Assembly: GCF_003344965.1 (NCBI RefSeq)
Contig: NZ_CP031194.1
Location: forward strand, 4,650,001 to 4,714,000
From: Streptomyces paludis
GTDB taxonomy: Bacteria; Actinomycetota; Actinomycetes; Streptomycetales; Streptomycetaceae
DNA: 64,000 nucleotides
Direction of reading: 5' to 3'
This document shows, piece after piece, positions 15,503 through 24,988 of the stretch. Every line of letters begins with the position of its first letter. Position 1 is the first letter of the stretch. A program made the translations under genes and the position numbers. A model generated the notes under the pieces. It had not been told where the DNA came from. It saw nothing but the letters and a program-made list of their open reading frames with translations, and did not search any database.

Positions 15503-16506
15503 GTACGGAGCGGGAGCGCGAGCGGGAGCAGGGGCGGGAACGGGTGTCGGCCCAGACGGAGGCACAGGTGCCGGCACAGGTACCGGCACAGGCAGAGGTA
15601 CCGGCGCAGGTACGCGTACGGGTCCCGGCCAAGGTCAATGTGCAGCTGGCGGTGGGCGCCGCCCGCCCCGACGGCTTCCACGACCTGGCCAATGTCTTCC
15701 TCGCGGTCGGGCTCTACGACGAGATCACCGTCACCCCCGCCGACGCCCTCCGCGTCACCTGCGCGGGCCCGGACGCCGCTCAGGTCCCCCTCGACACCAC
15801 GAACCTGGCCGCCCGCGCGGCCCTCGCGCTGGCGGAGCGGCACGGCATCGACCCGGCCGTCCATATCCACATCGACAAGGACATCCCCGTCGCGGGCGGT
15901 ATGGCGGGCGGCAGCGCGGACGGCGCCGGAGCCCTGCTGGCCTGCGACACCCTGTGGGGGCTCGGCTCCTCGCAGGACGAACTGCTTGCCATCTGCGCCG
16001 AGTTGGGCAGCGACGTACCGTTCAGCCTGATCGGCGGCGCGGCGCTGGGCACGGGCCGGGGCGAGCACCTCACCCCGCTCGATGTCGGCGGCGGCTTCCA
16101 CTGGGTGTTCGCGGTCGCGGACGGCGGTCTCTCCACACCGACGGTCTTCCGCGAGTTCGACCGGCTCACCGAGGGGACGGACGTCCCGCTCCCGGCCGCC
16201 GACCCCGCCCTCCTCGCCGCGCTCCGTACGGGCGATCCCGTGGCGCTCGCGGCCACCCTCGGCGGCTCCAACGGCCTCCAGCCCGCGGCCCTTTCGCTGC
16301 GCCCGTCCCTGGCGGACACCCTCGCGGCGGGTACGGCGGCGGGCGCCCTGGCGGCCCTGGTCTCCGGCTCCGGCCCGACGACGGCCTTCCTGGCGAAGGA
16401 CGCCGACACCGCGGCGGCCGTGGCCGAGGCGCTGACCGCCTCGGGGACCTGCCGTACGGCCAGGGTGGCGACGGCACCGGCGCCCGGCGCGACGGTGGTG
16501 TCGTAA
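15499..16506 (+). CDS. ispE: 4-(cytidine 5'-diphospho)-2-C-methyl-D-erythritol kinase IspE
   Basis: 335 residues. GHMP-kinase motifs: [14 protein letters not shown] (the Lys-Asn pair), [19 protein letters not shown] (ATP loop) and [13 protein letters not shown] near the C-terminus; also [13 protein letters not shown]. IspE phosphorylates CDP-ME in the MEP isoprenoid pathway. The first about 35 residues are low complexity (Glu/Arg repeats, then [14 protein letters not shown]) from short tandem repeats, a lineage-specific extension as in rsmA just upstream. It overlaps rsmA by 4 bases, so it is the last gene of the tatD-rsmA-ispE operon. Confidence 0.92.
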   Translation: MSTEREREREQGRERVSAQTEAQVPAQVPAQAEVPAQVRVRVPAKVNVQLAVGAARPDGFHDLANVFLAVGLYDEITVTPADALRVTCAGPDAAQVPLDTTNLAARAALALAERHGIDPAVHIHIDKDIPVAGGMAGGSADGAGALLACDTLWGLGSSQDELLAICAELGSDVPFSLIGGAALGTGRGEHLTPLDVGGGFHWVFAVADGGLSTPTVFREFDRLTEGTDVPLPAADPALLAALRTGDPVALAATLGGSNGLQPAALSLRPSLADTLAAGTAAGALAALVSGSGPTTAFLAKDADTAAAVAEALTASGTCRTARVATAPAPGATVVS

Positions 16507-16644
16507 CCGAACGACGCCGAACGACGCCGGCCGCGCCCGGGGGAGTGGTGCGTGATCCCCGCCCGGACGCGGCCGACGTACGTACTGCCGATGCGTGCCT
16601 GCTTGCTTGTTTGCCTGCCTGCTTCAGTCGCTTACTTCAGGCGC

Positions 16645-19600
16645 TTACTTCAGCAGGTACGCCTTGATGATCGTGACCTCGTAGCTGTTGCCGCTCTTGT
16701 CGACGAGCTTCGCCTTGAAGGAGACCGACGTCGCCTTCTTCGGGTGGCTCAGCTTCAGGCTCTTCTTGCCGCTCTTCGCGGTGGTGACCGGAGCCTTCGC
16801 CCACTTCTTGCCACCGTCGTAGGAGACCTGCACGGCAAGGGACTTGAGGCTCTTCTTGGCCGCGCCCTCGATGGTCAGCGGTACGGTCAGCTTCTTGCCG
16901 GCCGAGGCCGTGCTCGCCAGGCTCAGCTTCGGGCTGAAGCGGAGCGAGGAGAGCGGCAGGTTCGCGGTCTTGTCGCCGGTGAGCTTCTTCGTGTTGAAGG
17001 TCCAGGTCGCGATGTGCCGGGTGGTGACCGGGAACACCGTGGAGGAGCGGGTCGCGTCCGTGGTGACCTTGGCCTTGGCCGCCTTGTTGGGCAGGCCCTC
17101 GTACGCCCCGCACAGCTCGTCCTTGACGTCGGCGATCTTCTTGCCGTCGACGGTGACCGTGGACCGCTGCTTGCTGACGGTGGAGAAACCGAGGTGCCCG
17201 GCGCCGTCGGAGTGCTGCGCCACGCAGAAGAACAGCATCTGCCCGATCTGCTCGTACGTGGTGAAGCGGCTGCGGTCCACGGAGGGGCTGAACACCCCTA
17301 CGTTATAGGTCTTGTTGTACGTCTTCTTCGCCGTGTAGGCCCTGTTCGTGGTGTCGTTGAGGTACAGGTACGAGCCCTTGCGCGCCTCCTGGTAGACGTT
17401 CACGTCCCAGCCGATGCCCTTGGGCGTGGTGACGTACGTCTTCGCCGTGCCCGGGAGGGCGAACGAGCGCGTGCTTGAGCTGAAGCCGCGCTCCTCCTTG
17501 TCGAGCCAGCCGACGTCGAGGGAGACGGTGCTCTTCTTGACCGGGGATCCGATCTTGACGTTCAGCAGCGCGAGTTCACTCTTGGCGGTCTTGTGGGTGA
17601 ACCCGGTGGAGAGCGAACCCGCCTTGGTGTAGAGGAGGTTGTAGTTGGTGCTGCCCTTCAGCCACTGGCCGCCGACCAGCGAGTTGAACTGCTTCGCCGG
17701 CAGCCCCGAGCCGATCTGGAGGGTCCTGAAACCGGCGAAGGACCGCATGATCGAGCCCTGGCCGTAGTCGAAGTCGGGCCGCTGAAGGGTGTAGCTGATC
17801 AGCGCGCTGTTGATCTTCGCGGACTCCGGCGCGGTGATGTTGACCGGCTTCGCCTTGCGGGCGTCGAAGGTGTACGTGGCGTTCTTGGTCACGCTCACAT
17901 TCGGCTGGACGATCATCGCGGAGTCGCCCTTGGGCGTGTTCACCGTGGTGTCGATCAGATACGAGCCCCTGGGGACACGGATCTTGACGACACCGTCACC
18001 GTCGGAGTCCCAGGCGGGGTACTGGACGTCACGGGTGCGGTCGACGACGCTCGCGAAGGACTCGACGGGCTTGCCGTTCGTACCGATGAACTTCAGCGTG
18101 ATGTCGTACGACTCGACCTCGCGCTCGACGGCGAAGGACGTACGGACGACCTGACCGGCGCCGCTGCCGGTGCCGCTGCCGTCGTCGGTGGCCGTGGCGA
18201 CGACCGAGCCGGTGAAGACGCCGTCCACGGTGCCCACGGAGGTGTTGGCGATGAGGCCGACCCGCGCGGTACCGCCCGCCGGGACGGTGACCCGCGGCGC
18301 GCCGGTGGTGAAGAAGCCGGCCGGGGCCGCCTTGCCCTTGGGGCCGGTGGCCTCCACCGCCAGATCGAGGGTGACGTCCCGTGTACCGGTGTTGGCGTAC
18401 GTGATCTCCTTGGTGACCGGCTTGTCGTCGGTGTGCGGCCACGGTGTGACACCGAAGTTCAGCCCGGCCTGCTCACTGACGACGGTCTGCGTGATCGCCT
18501 TCGTCAGATCGGCGCGCCCGGTGCCCTGCTGGAACGCGGTCAGCCCGGCGGTCGGCTTGGCGGACGAGATCAGCGCCTGCTTGATGCGCTGGCTGCTCCA
18601 GTCCGGGTGCTGCTGGGCGAGGATCGCGGCGGCGCCCGCGACATGCGGGGTTGCCATGGACGTACCGGAGAGCGATACGTAGCCGTCGGCGGCCGGTTCA
18701 CCGATGAAGCCCTTGGCGGCCTTCGCGGCGACGATGTCCACACCGGGCGCGGTGATGTCCGGCTTCAGCGAGCCGGTGACCGTCGGACCCACGCTGGAGA
18801 ATCCGGCGAGCTGGTCCTTGCGGTCGACCGCCCCGACGGTCAGCGCGGAGACGGCGCTGCCCGGGGAGTCGATGGTCCCGGAACCGGGGCCGTCGTTGCC
18901 TGCGGCGATGACGAAGAGCACGCCCTTCGACGCGGACAGCTCGTTGACGGCCGCCGTCAGCGGGTCGTTCGTCCCGCCGTCCAGACCGCCGAGGCTCAGG
19001 TTGCCGATCTTGGCACCCTGGTCGGTGGCCCACTGCATACCCGCGATGATGCCGGAGTCATCGCCCCCGCCGTTGTCGTCGAGAACCTTGGCGTCGATGA
19101 TCTTCGCACCGGGCGCGACGCCCTTGTACTTCCCGCCCGACTTGGCGCCCGAGCCGGCCAGGATGGACGCGACGTGCGTGCCGTGGCCGAAGTGGTCGAC
19201 GATATTGCCGGAACCGGAGAAGTCCTTCTGGACGATCTCGGCACCCTTGAGGTCGGGGTGCGTCTGGTCGACCCCGGTGTCCAGTACCGCGACCTTCACC
19301 CCCGTACCGTCGAAGCCGGCCTGCCACGCAGCCGGCGCGCCGATCTGCGGCACACTCTTGTCCAGCAGCGCCTTGCGCTTGCCGTCCAGCCACACCCGCT
19401 CGATCCCCGGCGCCACTTCGCGCCCCTCGACGCCCGGGTCACCGGGCGCGGTGAGCGCGTGCCAGACATCGGCGGTGTCCCCCTTGGGCGCGGTGAGCGC
19501 CTCACCCCGTACGGCGGGCAGATTGCGGCGTACGGAGACATCCGCGTCCGCGATCGCCGCCTTCGCCCGCGCCTTCTGCCGCGCGTCCTTCGCGTACGAC

Positions 19601-20130
19601 ACGATCAGCGGGAGCGAGGCCCGGTGCGCGTCGTCGTACTCGGCCTCGATCAGCCGCGTCACATCGAACAGCCGCCGGTCCAGCCGCCCCTGCGCGACAA
19701 GCGCGGCGGCATCCGCCGGCACGACATAGGTCGCGCCCCCGTCGTACCGGACCGATATCCGTATCCCTTCCCGCCCTTCGGCGGCCTCCACCTGCCCCAC
19801 CCGGCCCTTGGCGTCGACGTGGACGCGGTCACCGGTGATGAGGGTGACGACGGTGGGCGCGCCACCGGCGGCCGCGGTGGCGGCAGCGGCGGTACGGGCG
19901 GCATCTGCTGTACGGGCGGCATCTGCGGTGCTCGCGCCCGTGGACGCCGTGGAGGCCGTCGCCGGGGTGAACCCGGTGGCCAGCCCGGCGGTGAGCAGCG
20001 CCGCGACCATGGCTGCGCCGGTTCTCCGGCTGGTGTTGATGCTGCTTCTGTTGTTACTCCTGCTCCTGCTGCTGAACAACTCGTCCCCCCAGGATGAGTG
20101 CACACCTCGTTTGCCCGTTCGCACCGCCAA
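16645..20130 (-). CDS. Secreted subtilisin-like serine protease (S8)
   Basis: Up to 1161 residues. The start is uncertain: TTG 20130 opens the frame, with GTG 20103 and TTG 20079 (after a GGGGGGA run) as alternatives; all precede a signal peptide with SRRTGAAMVAALLTAGLATG and an Ala-rich cleavage region. A propeptide follows to about residue 260. The S8 domain has the triad D284 (AVLDTGVD), H316 (HGTHVAS) and S491 (GTSMATPH), with N412 in AAGND as oxyanion residue. About 600 C-terminal residues form beta-rich domains likely to bind substrate or cell wall. Expected to act outside the cell on proteins. It is monocistronic and converges on ispE. The last bases and the 3' flank contain a small CTGAAGTAAGCG repeat. 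Confidence 0.88.
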   Translation of the reverse strand: MAVRTGKRGVHSSWGDELFSSRSRSNNRSSINTSRRTGAAMVAALLTAGLATGFTPATASTASTGASTADAARTADAARTAAAATAAAGGAPTVVTLITGDRVHVDAKGRVGQVEAAEGREGIRISVRYDGGATYVVPADAAALVAQGRLDRRLFDVTRLIEAEYDDAHRASLPLIVSYAKDARQKARAKAAIADADVSVRRNLPAVRGEALTAPKGDTADVWHALTAPGDPGVEGREVAPGIERVWLDGKRKALLDKSVPQIGAPAAWQAGFDGTGVKVAVLDTGVDQTHPDLKGAEIVQKDFSGSGNIVDHFGHGTHVASILAGSGAKSGGKYKGVAPGAKIIDAKVLDDNGGGDDSGIIAGMQWATDQGAKIGNLSLGGLDGGTNDPLTAAVNELSASKGVLFVIAAGNDGPGSGTIDSPGSAVSALTVGAVDRKDQLAGFSSVGPTVTGSLKPDITAPGVDIVAAKAAKGFIGEPAADGYVSLSGTSMATPHVAGAAAILAQQHPDWSSQRIKQALISSAKPTAGLTAFQQGTGRADLTKAITQTVVSEQAGLNFGVTPWPHTDDKPVTKEITYANTGTRDVTLDLAVEATGPKGKAAPAGFFTTGAPRVTVPAGGTARVGLIANTSVGTVDGVFTGSVVATATDDGSGTGSGAGQVVRTSFAVEREVESYDITLKFIGTNGKPVESFASVVDRTRDVQYPAWDSDGDGVVKIRVPRGSYLIDTTVNTPKGDSAMIVQPNVSVTKNATYTFDARKAKPVNITAPESAKINSALISYTLQRPDFDYGQGSIMRSFAGFRTLQIGSGLPAKQFNSLVGGQWLKGSTNYNLLYTKAGSLSTGFTHKTAKSELALLNVKIGSPVKKSTVSLDVGWLDKEERGFSSSTRSFALPGTAKTYVTTPKGIGWDVNVYQEARKGSYLYLNDTTNRAYTAKKTYNKTYNVGVFSPSVDRSRFTTYEQIGQMLFFCVAQHSDGAGHLGFSTVSKQRSTVTVDGKKIADVKDELCGAYEGLPNKAAKAKVTTDATRSSTVFPVTTRHIATWTFNTKKLTGDKTANLPLSSLRFSPKLSLASTASAGKKLTVPLTIEGAAKKSLKSLAVQVSYDGGKKWAKAPVTTAKSGKKSLKLSHPKKATSVSFKAKLVDKSGNSYEVTIIKAYLLK

Positions 20131-20275
20131 CTAAAACGCCCTACTGGGTAGTTGGGTGGGCTATGTCGGGCTGTCGTCTTGGACGTGGAGATGAGCAACA
20201 GCCTCGGATGGTTCCCATCGATCCGCCCCATTTTTCCGGAACCATTGCTTCCGGCGGGGTGAGGGGGCGCGGGGA

Positions 20276-20824
20276 TCAGAACTGCTGCTGCGAGACGCCG
20301 GGCGGGAGGAGGCAGGGGGTGTTGACGATCAGGACGAGGAGGGAGTCGTCGATGTCCTCGGCCGAGATGGCCTGGTGATCTTCCGGGTGCTTCGCGTCCA
20401 CCAGGTTGGCGGGGTTCTTGCTCGCATCGGAGCGATAGCCGACGATCTCGAACCCCTTCCGCTTGAGGGTGTCCCTGATCGCGCGGATCGCCTGTGCGTG
20501 CTGTTTCTTGGGCAGTTTGGCGCGCACGCTGTAGCGGAGAGTGAAGCGCCCGTCGCCCGCGACCTCGTCCCTTTCTCCCACACAGTGGGTGAAGGACGCA
20601 GCGGAAAGTTCGGGGTCGGTCTCGGGCTGGATCTCGGCCTTTGCGGTGCGGGCCATGGATTCGGTCCAGTGTCTGGCCCATTCCTCGGCCTTCACCTTGC
20701 TCATGCGAGGCAGTGGATCGTTGATCCCGTTGTCGGACATGCAGCCTCCCAGCAGCAAGGTCAAGGCCAGGGCGGTGGTGATCCGGCGCGGTACGGATGA
20801 GGAGACGGTCTGCCCGCGCGGCAT
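20276..20824 (-). CDS. Lipoprotein, unknown function
   Basis: 182 residues. A type II signal peptide is clear: basic start, hydrophobic ITTALALTLLLGGC with lipobox LLGGC at about residues 24-28. The mature part is mixed charged and polar, with one Cys (FTHCVGERDEV) and a second near the C-terminus (NTPCLLPPG), which might form a disulfide. The start overlaps the DUF1023 stop as TGATG, so it is translated with the two genes before it. No known domain is recognised. It is probably the membrane-anchored partner of this operon's predicted export-related proteins. Confidence 0.75.
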   Translation of the reverse strand: MPRGQTVSSSVPRRITTALALTLLLGGCMSDNGINDPLPRMSKVKAEEWARHWTESMARTAKAEIQPETDPELSAASFTHCVGERDEVAGDGRFTLRYSVRAKLPKKQHAQAIRAIRDTLKRKGFEIVGYRSDASKNPANLVDAKHPEDHQAISAEDIDDSLLVLIVNTPCLLPPGVSQQQF

Positions 20825-22419
20825 CAGCCCAGTCCTCCGTCTCGCGGGTCCTTGCCCGCGATAATGCGCCCCTGGTTCTCCAGACTCAGGCTGCCGTCAT
20901 CCCAGTAACCGCTGTGGCCGCCGGTGTCCACGTACATTCTCTGGGCACCGAATCCTGGATCTTTGGGGTCCGGACCCAAGGTCAGGCCCGACGCGTGGTT
21001 GGAGATGTGGTCATTCGAGGCCGCGCCGACCCACAAGTGCCGTGGATCGATGTGGAGTTGCTCGGCTCGGCCGACCGTCAGCCCCGGACTTCCGACCACC
21101 ACCATGTCGTCGGCGTCCAGCCCTCTGCCACCGGCGTCGGCGGCGCCTGCCGTGGTGGAGCCGTAGCTGTGGGCGAGTACGGTCAGGTGGGTGGGGGCGC
21201 CTTCATGGCCCGCGCGGAGGCCGTGGGTGAAGTCGCGGAGGTCCGGGGCTCCGGCCAGTGCCCGTTCTTGGGTGACGATGCTGTTGTTGTACTCGGGGGC
21301 GTTGTAGCCCAGCCAGGCGATGACTGAGACATCGCGGCCCTTACCCACACTTCGATCTCCCGCCGCGTTCTGCAACTTGTTCACCCGATCGATCTGGCCA
21401 CCGAAGTTCTCCAGTTGGCTGTTGGTCCCGGGAACGAGTACGGCGGTGTGCCGGGCCGTGTCCGGATTTCCGATGGCGACGATGGCCCGGCCGTCGCTCT
21501 CGGTGCTGAAACCGAGCAGATACATCCGCTTGTGCGCGGCGCCCGAATCCGTAGCGTCCATACGGCTCTTGAGGTCGAGGAGGGCGCGGTAGCTGCTTCT
21601 GTCGTGGTGGCCGAGACCGTTCTCGCGCAGGTCGTAGTCATTGAGGCGCATGTCCAGTACGGCACGGTTCGCCAGATCCCTGGTGCCGGCGGGCAGGCCG
21701 TCCAGTGCGCCGATCCGCTCGGGGAACGCGGCGAGGTAGAAGTCGCGAACGTCCTCGTCGAGCGCGGCCCACCAGCGCGCTGACCGGCGCGGGCTCTTTC
21801 CGTCCGGGATGTCCTTCTCGCTGAGGCCGGTGAATTCGGCGACCAGCGCCGCGTCTTTGCGGGCGTTGTCCGCGCCGTACTGTTTGCCGAGGTCGAACGG
21901 ATCGATCTGGTGCAGGATCTCTCCCGCCCGATAACTCGCGGTCTCGGCTTCGGTGACGGCCTGTTCGATACGGGCGCGGAATTCCCCGAGCCCGGAATTG
22001 GCACGCCGCTGGATCTCCGCGTACTCCGGATCGTGGCGGTGCCTGGGGTCGACGGCCGTCTTCGGCTCGACCCAGCCGTCAGCCGCGACCTTGTGCCCCG
22101 CCGCCTCGGCATCGGCCACGGCGTTCCGCAGTGTGCGCTGGGCTGCCGCCATTCTGGTGTGGAGAGTGTCGAGAACGGTGCTGATCAGCCGCGCGTTCAC
22201 CTGCCCGGTGCCGAGCTTGCTCTCGGTGGCGCGCAGCGCGTCGAACCCGTACGAGGCGCTGACCCCGGTCCAGCCGGCCTCGTGGAGCGGCCCGGTCACC
22301 CGCCCGCCACTACCGGTCTTGGTCCTTCCGAGTGTGGTGGCGAGTCTCTTCCAGGCGGCGGTGGCGGCGTCCAGGTCGGTGAAGTCCTGCGCGAGGAGCT
22401 GAGCGAATTTCTCCGGCAT
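20824..22419 (-). CDS. DUF1023 alpha/beta-hydrolase with WXG100-like helical N-terminus
   Basis: 531 residues. The N-terminal about 230 residues are helical (LLAQDFTDLDAATAAWKRLA and later helices) and resemble the WXG100-like part found before DUF1023 domains. The C-terminal half is an alpha/beta hydrolase: VLVPGTNSQLENFG, SVIAWLGYNAP, nucleophile elbow LAHSYGSTTAG (Ser), Asp in DDMVVVGSPG, and His in DTGGHSGYW near the end. DUF1023 proteins are common beside small WXG100-type genes in Actinobacteria. The substrate is unknown. It lies 9 bases after the WXG100-like gene and is coupled to the lipoprotein gene. Confidence 0.82.
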   Translation of the reverse strand: MPEKFAQLLAQDFTDLDAATAAWKRLATTLGRTKTGSGGRVTGPLHEAGWTGVSASYGFDALRATESKLGTGQVNARLISTVLDTLHTRMAAAQRTLRNAVADAEAAGHKVAADGWVEPKTAVDPRHRHDPEYAEIQRRANSGLGEFRARIEQAVTEAETASYRAGEILHQIDPFDLGKQYGADNARKDAALVAEFTGLSEKDIPDGKSPRRSARWWAALDEDVRDFYLAAFPERIGALDGLPAGTRDLANRAVLDMRLNDYDLRENGLGHHDRSSYRALLDLKSRMDATDSGAAHKRMYLLGFSTESDGRAIVAIGNPDTARHTAVLVPGTNSQLENFGGQIDRVNKLQNAAGDRSVGKGRDVSVIAWLGYNAPEYNNSIVTQERALAGAPDLRDFTHGLRAGHEGAPTHLTVLAHSYGSTTAGAADAGGRGLDADDMVVVGSPGLTVGRAEQLHIDPRHLWVGAASNDHISNHASGLTLGPDPKDPGFGAQRMYVDTGGHSGYWDDGSLSLENQGRIIAGKDPRDGGLG

Positions 22420-22428
22420 ACGGCGGTG

Positions 22429-22728
22429 TCACCAGCCCGCAAAGGAGCTGCGGACTTCCTCCTCCATGATGTCCCGGCCGTTCGCCAGTATCCGCATGCC
22501 GGACGCGTGCGCGCAGAGCCGGTCGCACACCGTACCGAGCGCCCGGCCCCAGCCGTCGCTGGTCTGACCCATCCGGGGCGCCGCGTCCCAGCCGCGTAAG
22601 GACGCGGCGGCGGTGGACAACTCGTCCACCGCCTTCTTCAGGACCGGTTTGAGATCGGTGACCAGGTCGTCGGCGGCTCCGGCCGAGGCCCTGAGGTCCT
22701 TTACGGAAATGCTGAGGTCCGATGCCAT
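22429..22728 (-). CDS. WXG100-family-like small helical protein
   Basis: 99 residues, two long helices broken by LRGWDAAPRMG (the central W-G pair near residue 45), with the tail EEEVRSSFAGW. Size and hairpin pattern fit WXG100/ESX-type proteins that pair with a larger partner and are often exported by type VII systems. It is the first gene of a three-gene operon with the DUF1023 hydrolase and a lipoprotein. No secretion ATPase is in the window, so export is inferred from family only. Confidence 0.65.
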   Translation of the reverse strand: MASDLSISVKDLRASAGAADDLVTDLKPVLKKAVDELSTAAASLRGWDAAPRMGQTSDGWGRALGTVCDRLCAHASGMRILANGRDIMEEEVRSSFAGW

Positions 22729-22934
22729 GTTTCTCCCACTCCGCCTCTGGGCTGGCGCCTAGGACCGCGCGGTAGCGGTACAGCGGTACAACGGCGCAAA
22801 CGGGCGCCCATAGTGGCGCGGCCCGTTCCTTGGGCGCAAACGGTTCAGGGGGGTTTGTGCGGATGACGGTGACCGACGTTGACGATGGCGTTGACGAGTG
22901 CCTGTGGGCGGGTGTAGGGGGTGTAGGTGCGGGT

Positions 22935-23920
22935 GGGCTGTTCCCTGCGGGTCAGAGCGGAACTCTGTCGGGGGTGGGTCGGTGGCGGAGGTTGTGGACG
23001 TGGGGCCGCCCCTCCAGCTTTGAGTGTCGCGCTTCCGGGCCGGGTATCAAGGGCGCTCCTTCGTCGCGTCGGCTACGCCGATTCCGCTGCGCTCCACCCT
23101 TGACACCCGGCCCTCCAGCGCAAGTGCGGGTGCGGGAGGGGCGGCCGGGGGGAAGGGGGGCCCAGGAGGTGGTGCCGTGCTGCCACTCGGCTCAGGGTCC
23201 GGCGGGCGGGTGGGCCCTGCGGGGCTGCGCGACAGAGGAATGGGGCGGCCCGACACCGGCTCAGCGGCTGACGGTCCGCTGTGTGCTGAGACTCAAGCCC
23301 CGCTGGTCACCGTTGCGTTGTGGTGCCCGGAAGGCGGGTGGGTTCTGCTGTCCGGCCGGGTCTGCGGGCCGCCCTCCTGCCGATCCGCCCCAAATGGTCC
23401 GGTTTGGTGGGCGGTTGGGGGTCTTCTCGGGCGGCACATGTGTCCTCAGGTGCGTTAGCGGCACTCCTGGACGCATGGACGGCCTTCAGGGGCCCACTCA
23501 CCGCCACCCGCGTCTCAGTAACCCCACAACCCACACTCGGTGACCAGCGGGCTTGGGTCGCAACCAGCAGCGGACGGTTGGCCGCTGAGCCGGTGCCGAG
23601 TCGCCCCATTCCTCTGCTGCGTAGCCCCGCAGGGCCCACCGGCCCGCCGGACCCTGAACCGAGTGGCAGCACGGCACCACCCCCCGGGCCCCCTCCCCCC
23701 CCGGCCGCCCCCTCTCCCGTACACGCGCCGGAAGGGGAGGTGTCAAGGGCGGAGCGCAGCGGAGTCGGCGTAGCCGACGCGACGGAGGAGCGCCCTTTAC
23801 TCCTCCCCTGGAGGCGCGACACTGGCAGGAGGAGGGGCGGCCCACCCCGCACCAAGCGTTCAGCGCCTCGCCCCCGTACACCCCGGTTACCTCTTGGTAC
23901 TGACCCGCAGGCAACAACCC
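22935..23920. repeat. Large imperfect inverted repeat in a gene-free stretch
   Basis: 22729-24003 holds no credible gene. Two arms of about 390 bases, roughly 22935-23325 and 23520-23920, are inverted copies: on opposite strands both encode in one frame a string like SRRLRRFRCAPPLTP, VVPCCHSAQGPAG, then RGCATEEWG and PAQRLTVRC, and the DNA matches closely in long runs. About 200 bases lie between. Each arm also contains its own small palindrome near GGGCGCTCCTTCGTCGCG. Divergence between arms shows it is old, and coding in this frame is not supported by a ribosome site. Confidence 0.7.
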
Positions 23921-24003
23921 CACAGAAAGTGGTCGCCCGGGCCGCCCGGGCCGCCGGGCTCACCAAGACAGCCACGCCGGCAAGTGACTCCCCGCAAGCC
24001 CGG

Positions 24004-24342
24004 TCAGTTGAAGACGACCAGGTCCGTGCGGACCCGGAGGCCGCTGCTCCAGGCGACGTTGACCCTGACGGTCACGATCCCGGCGGCGGGAACGATGTTC
24101 GCGACCGTGATGGGCGCGGCGCCCAGGAACCGTACGCTGTTGCCGTCGATCTCGCTGGCCGCGACGAGGACCGTCGAGTTCGCGTTGATCACGCTCCAGG
24201 TGATGGGGTAGTCGACCCAGCCGCTGTACGCGCCCCAGTTGACCCAGCCGCGCCAGATGTCAACGACATTGCCACCGGCGGCGACGCCCTTGGTCAGCTC
24301 GGGCGCCTCCACATCGGTTGCCGGTGCGGTGATGATGGACAT
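24004..24342 (-). CDS. Small beta-rich protein, unknown function
   Basis: 112 residues from ATG 24342, with AGAGGGGA 7 bases upstream. The protein starts MSIITAPATDVEAPELTKGV and is made of alternating beta-prone stretches with many Trp and Val residues (WRGWVNWGAYSGWVDYPITW). No catalytic motif, no Cys and no membrane segment are seen. The regular beta pattern with exposed Trp suggests a small beta-sandwich, perhaps carbohydrate- or surface-binding, but this is a guess. It is divergent from the DUF6879 cluster and separated by 330 bases. Confidence 0.6.
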   Translation of the reverse strand: MSIITAPATDVEAPELTKGVAAGGNVVDIWRGWVNWGAYSGWVDYPITWSVINANSTVLVAASEIDGNSVRFLGAAPITVANIVPAAGIVTVRVNVAWSSGLRVRTDLVVFN

Positions 24343-24673
24343 AGCGGTCCCCTCTCTTCCCGGGCGGACCCATGCCCCGGCCGGCCACTCCGACCAGGGA
24401 GCCCTTCCATAACTCTGAGTGTCCAACCCATCGCACTACGCAACAACCCCTCGAAGGAGTGAACCTCCCACCAACGCGCCCGCACCGGAGCGGCCACAAC
24501 CACCCCCTCGTGATACAGCCCCGCACAGAACGCGTGCGTACCACCAAAGGCGCCGCCCCCTCACATCTCCTGCGCTTGGCCGAATCCTTCTGTTCCGCCT
24601 CCAGGGTGTCTGGACATCGACGGGCAAGCCACTGTGCAATGGCACGCAATCGGCTCCGTATGGGGAGGACGCC
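24343..24673. promoter_or_regulatory. Divergent intergenic region, no gene seen
   Basis: 330 bases between the 112-residue gene and the plus-strand cluster starting at 24674. It must hold promoters for both. No clear inverted repeat or -10/-35 pair was recognised. Confidence 0.35.
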
Positions 24674-24988
24674 ATGCAACTGCGGTTCGTAGGTATCGAC
24701 CCGGAGACGGGCACATCCAACTCGCCAACCGTGTGGTTACGAGAGAGGGCCGAAGAGCTGGTCTTCCAGGGGTGGAAGCCTGACGCCGAACTGGAAAGGG
24801 AATGCGCCGCATTCCACGTTCCGGGTCACGCCGTGGGCATCCCCTCGGACGAGACCGTGGTCCGGATTCCGTTCCGGATGATTTCAGTCTTGAGGGAGGC
24901 GTGTGATGCGGCAGAGCGGGCAGCAGCCCAGCTTCGAGGAGCTCATGGCGGCGACGACGCGGGCGGCCGTGCATCTGGAGATGCGTGA
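24674..24988 (+). CDS. Small protein of DUF6879 cluster, unknown function
   Basis: 104 residues from ATG 24674 (GGGGAGGAC upstream). The N-terminus MQLRFVGIDPETGTSNSPTV and VWLRERAEELVFQGWKPD match small proteins that Streptomyces often encodes directly before a DUF6879 gene; no enzyme motif is visible. Its last 83 bases overlap the next gene in another frame, an unusually long overlap that suggests translational coupling. It may act with the HTH regulator downstream. Confidence 0.65.
   Translation: MQLRFVGIDPETGTSNSPTVWLRERAEELVFQGWKPDAELERECAAFHVPGHAVGIPSDETVVRIPFRMISVLREACDAAERAAAQLRGAHGGDDAGGRASGDA

Noticed and set aside
16550..16644. TGCC/TGCT tetranucleotide stretch and CGCTTACTTCAG repeat after the subtilisin gene
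   Set aside because: Short simple repeats from a small 3' duplication; no function suggested.
17593..20097. Very long plus-strand frame opposite the subtilisin gene
   Set aside because: Antisense shadow from GC-rich third positions; no ribosome site and no motifs.
22830..23975. Several long frames on both strands
   Set aside because: They arise from the GC-rich inverted repeat; no ribosome sites, and low-complexity, Arg/Cys/Gly-rich products.
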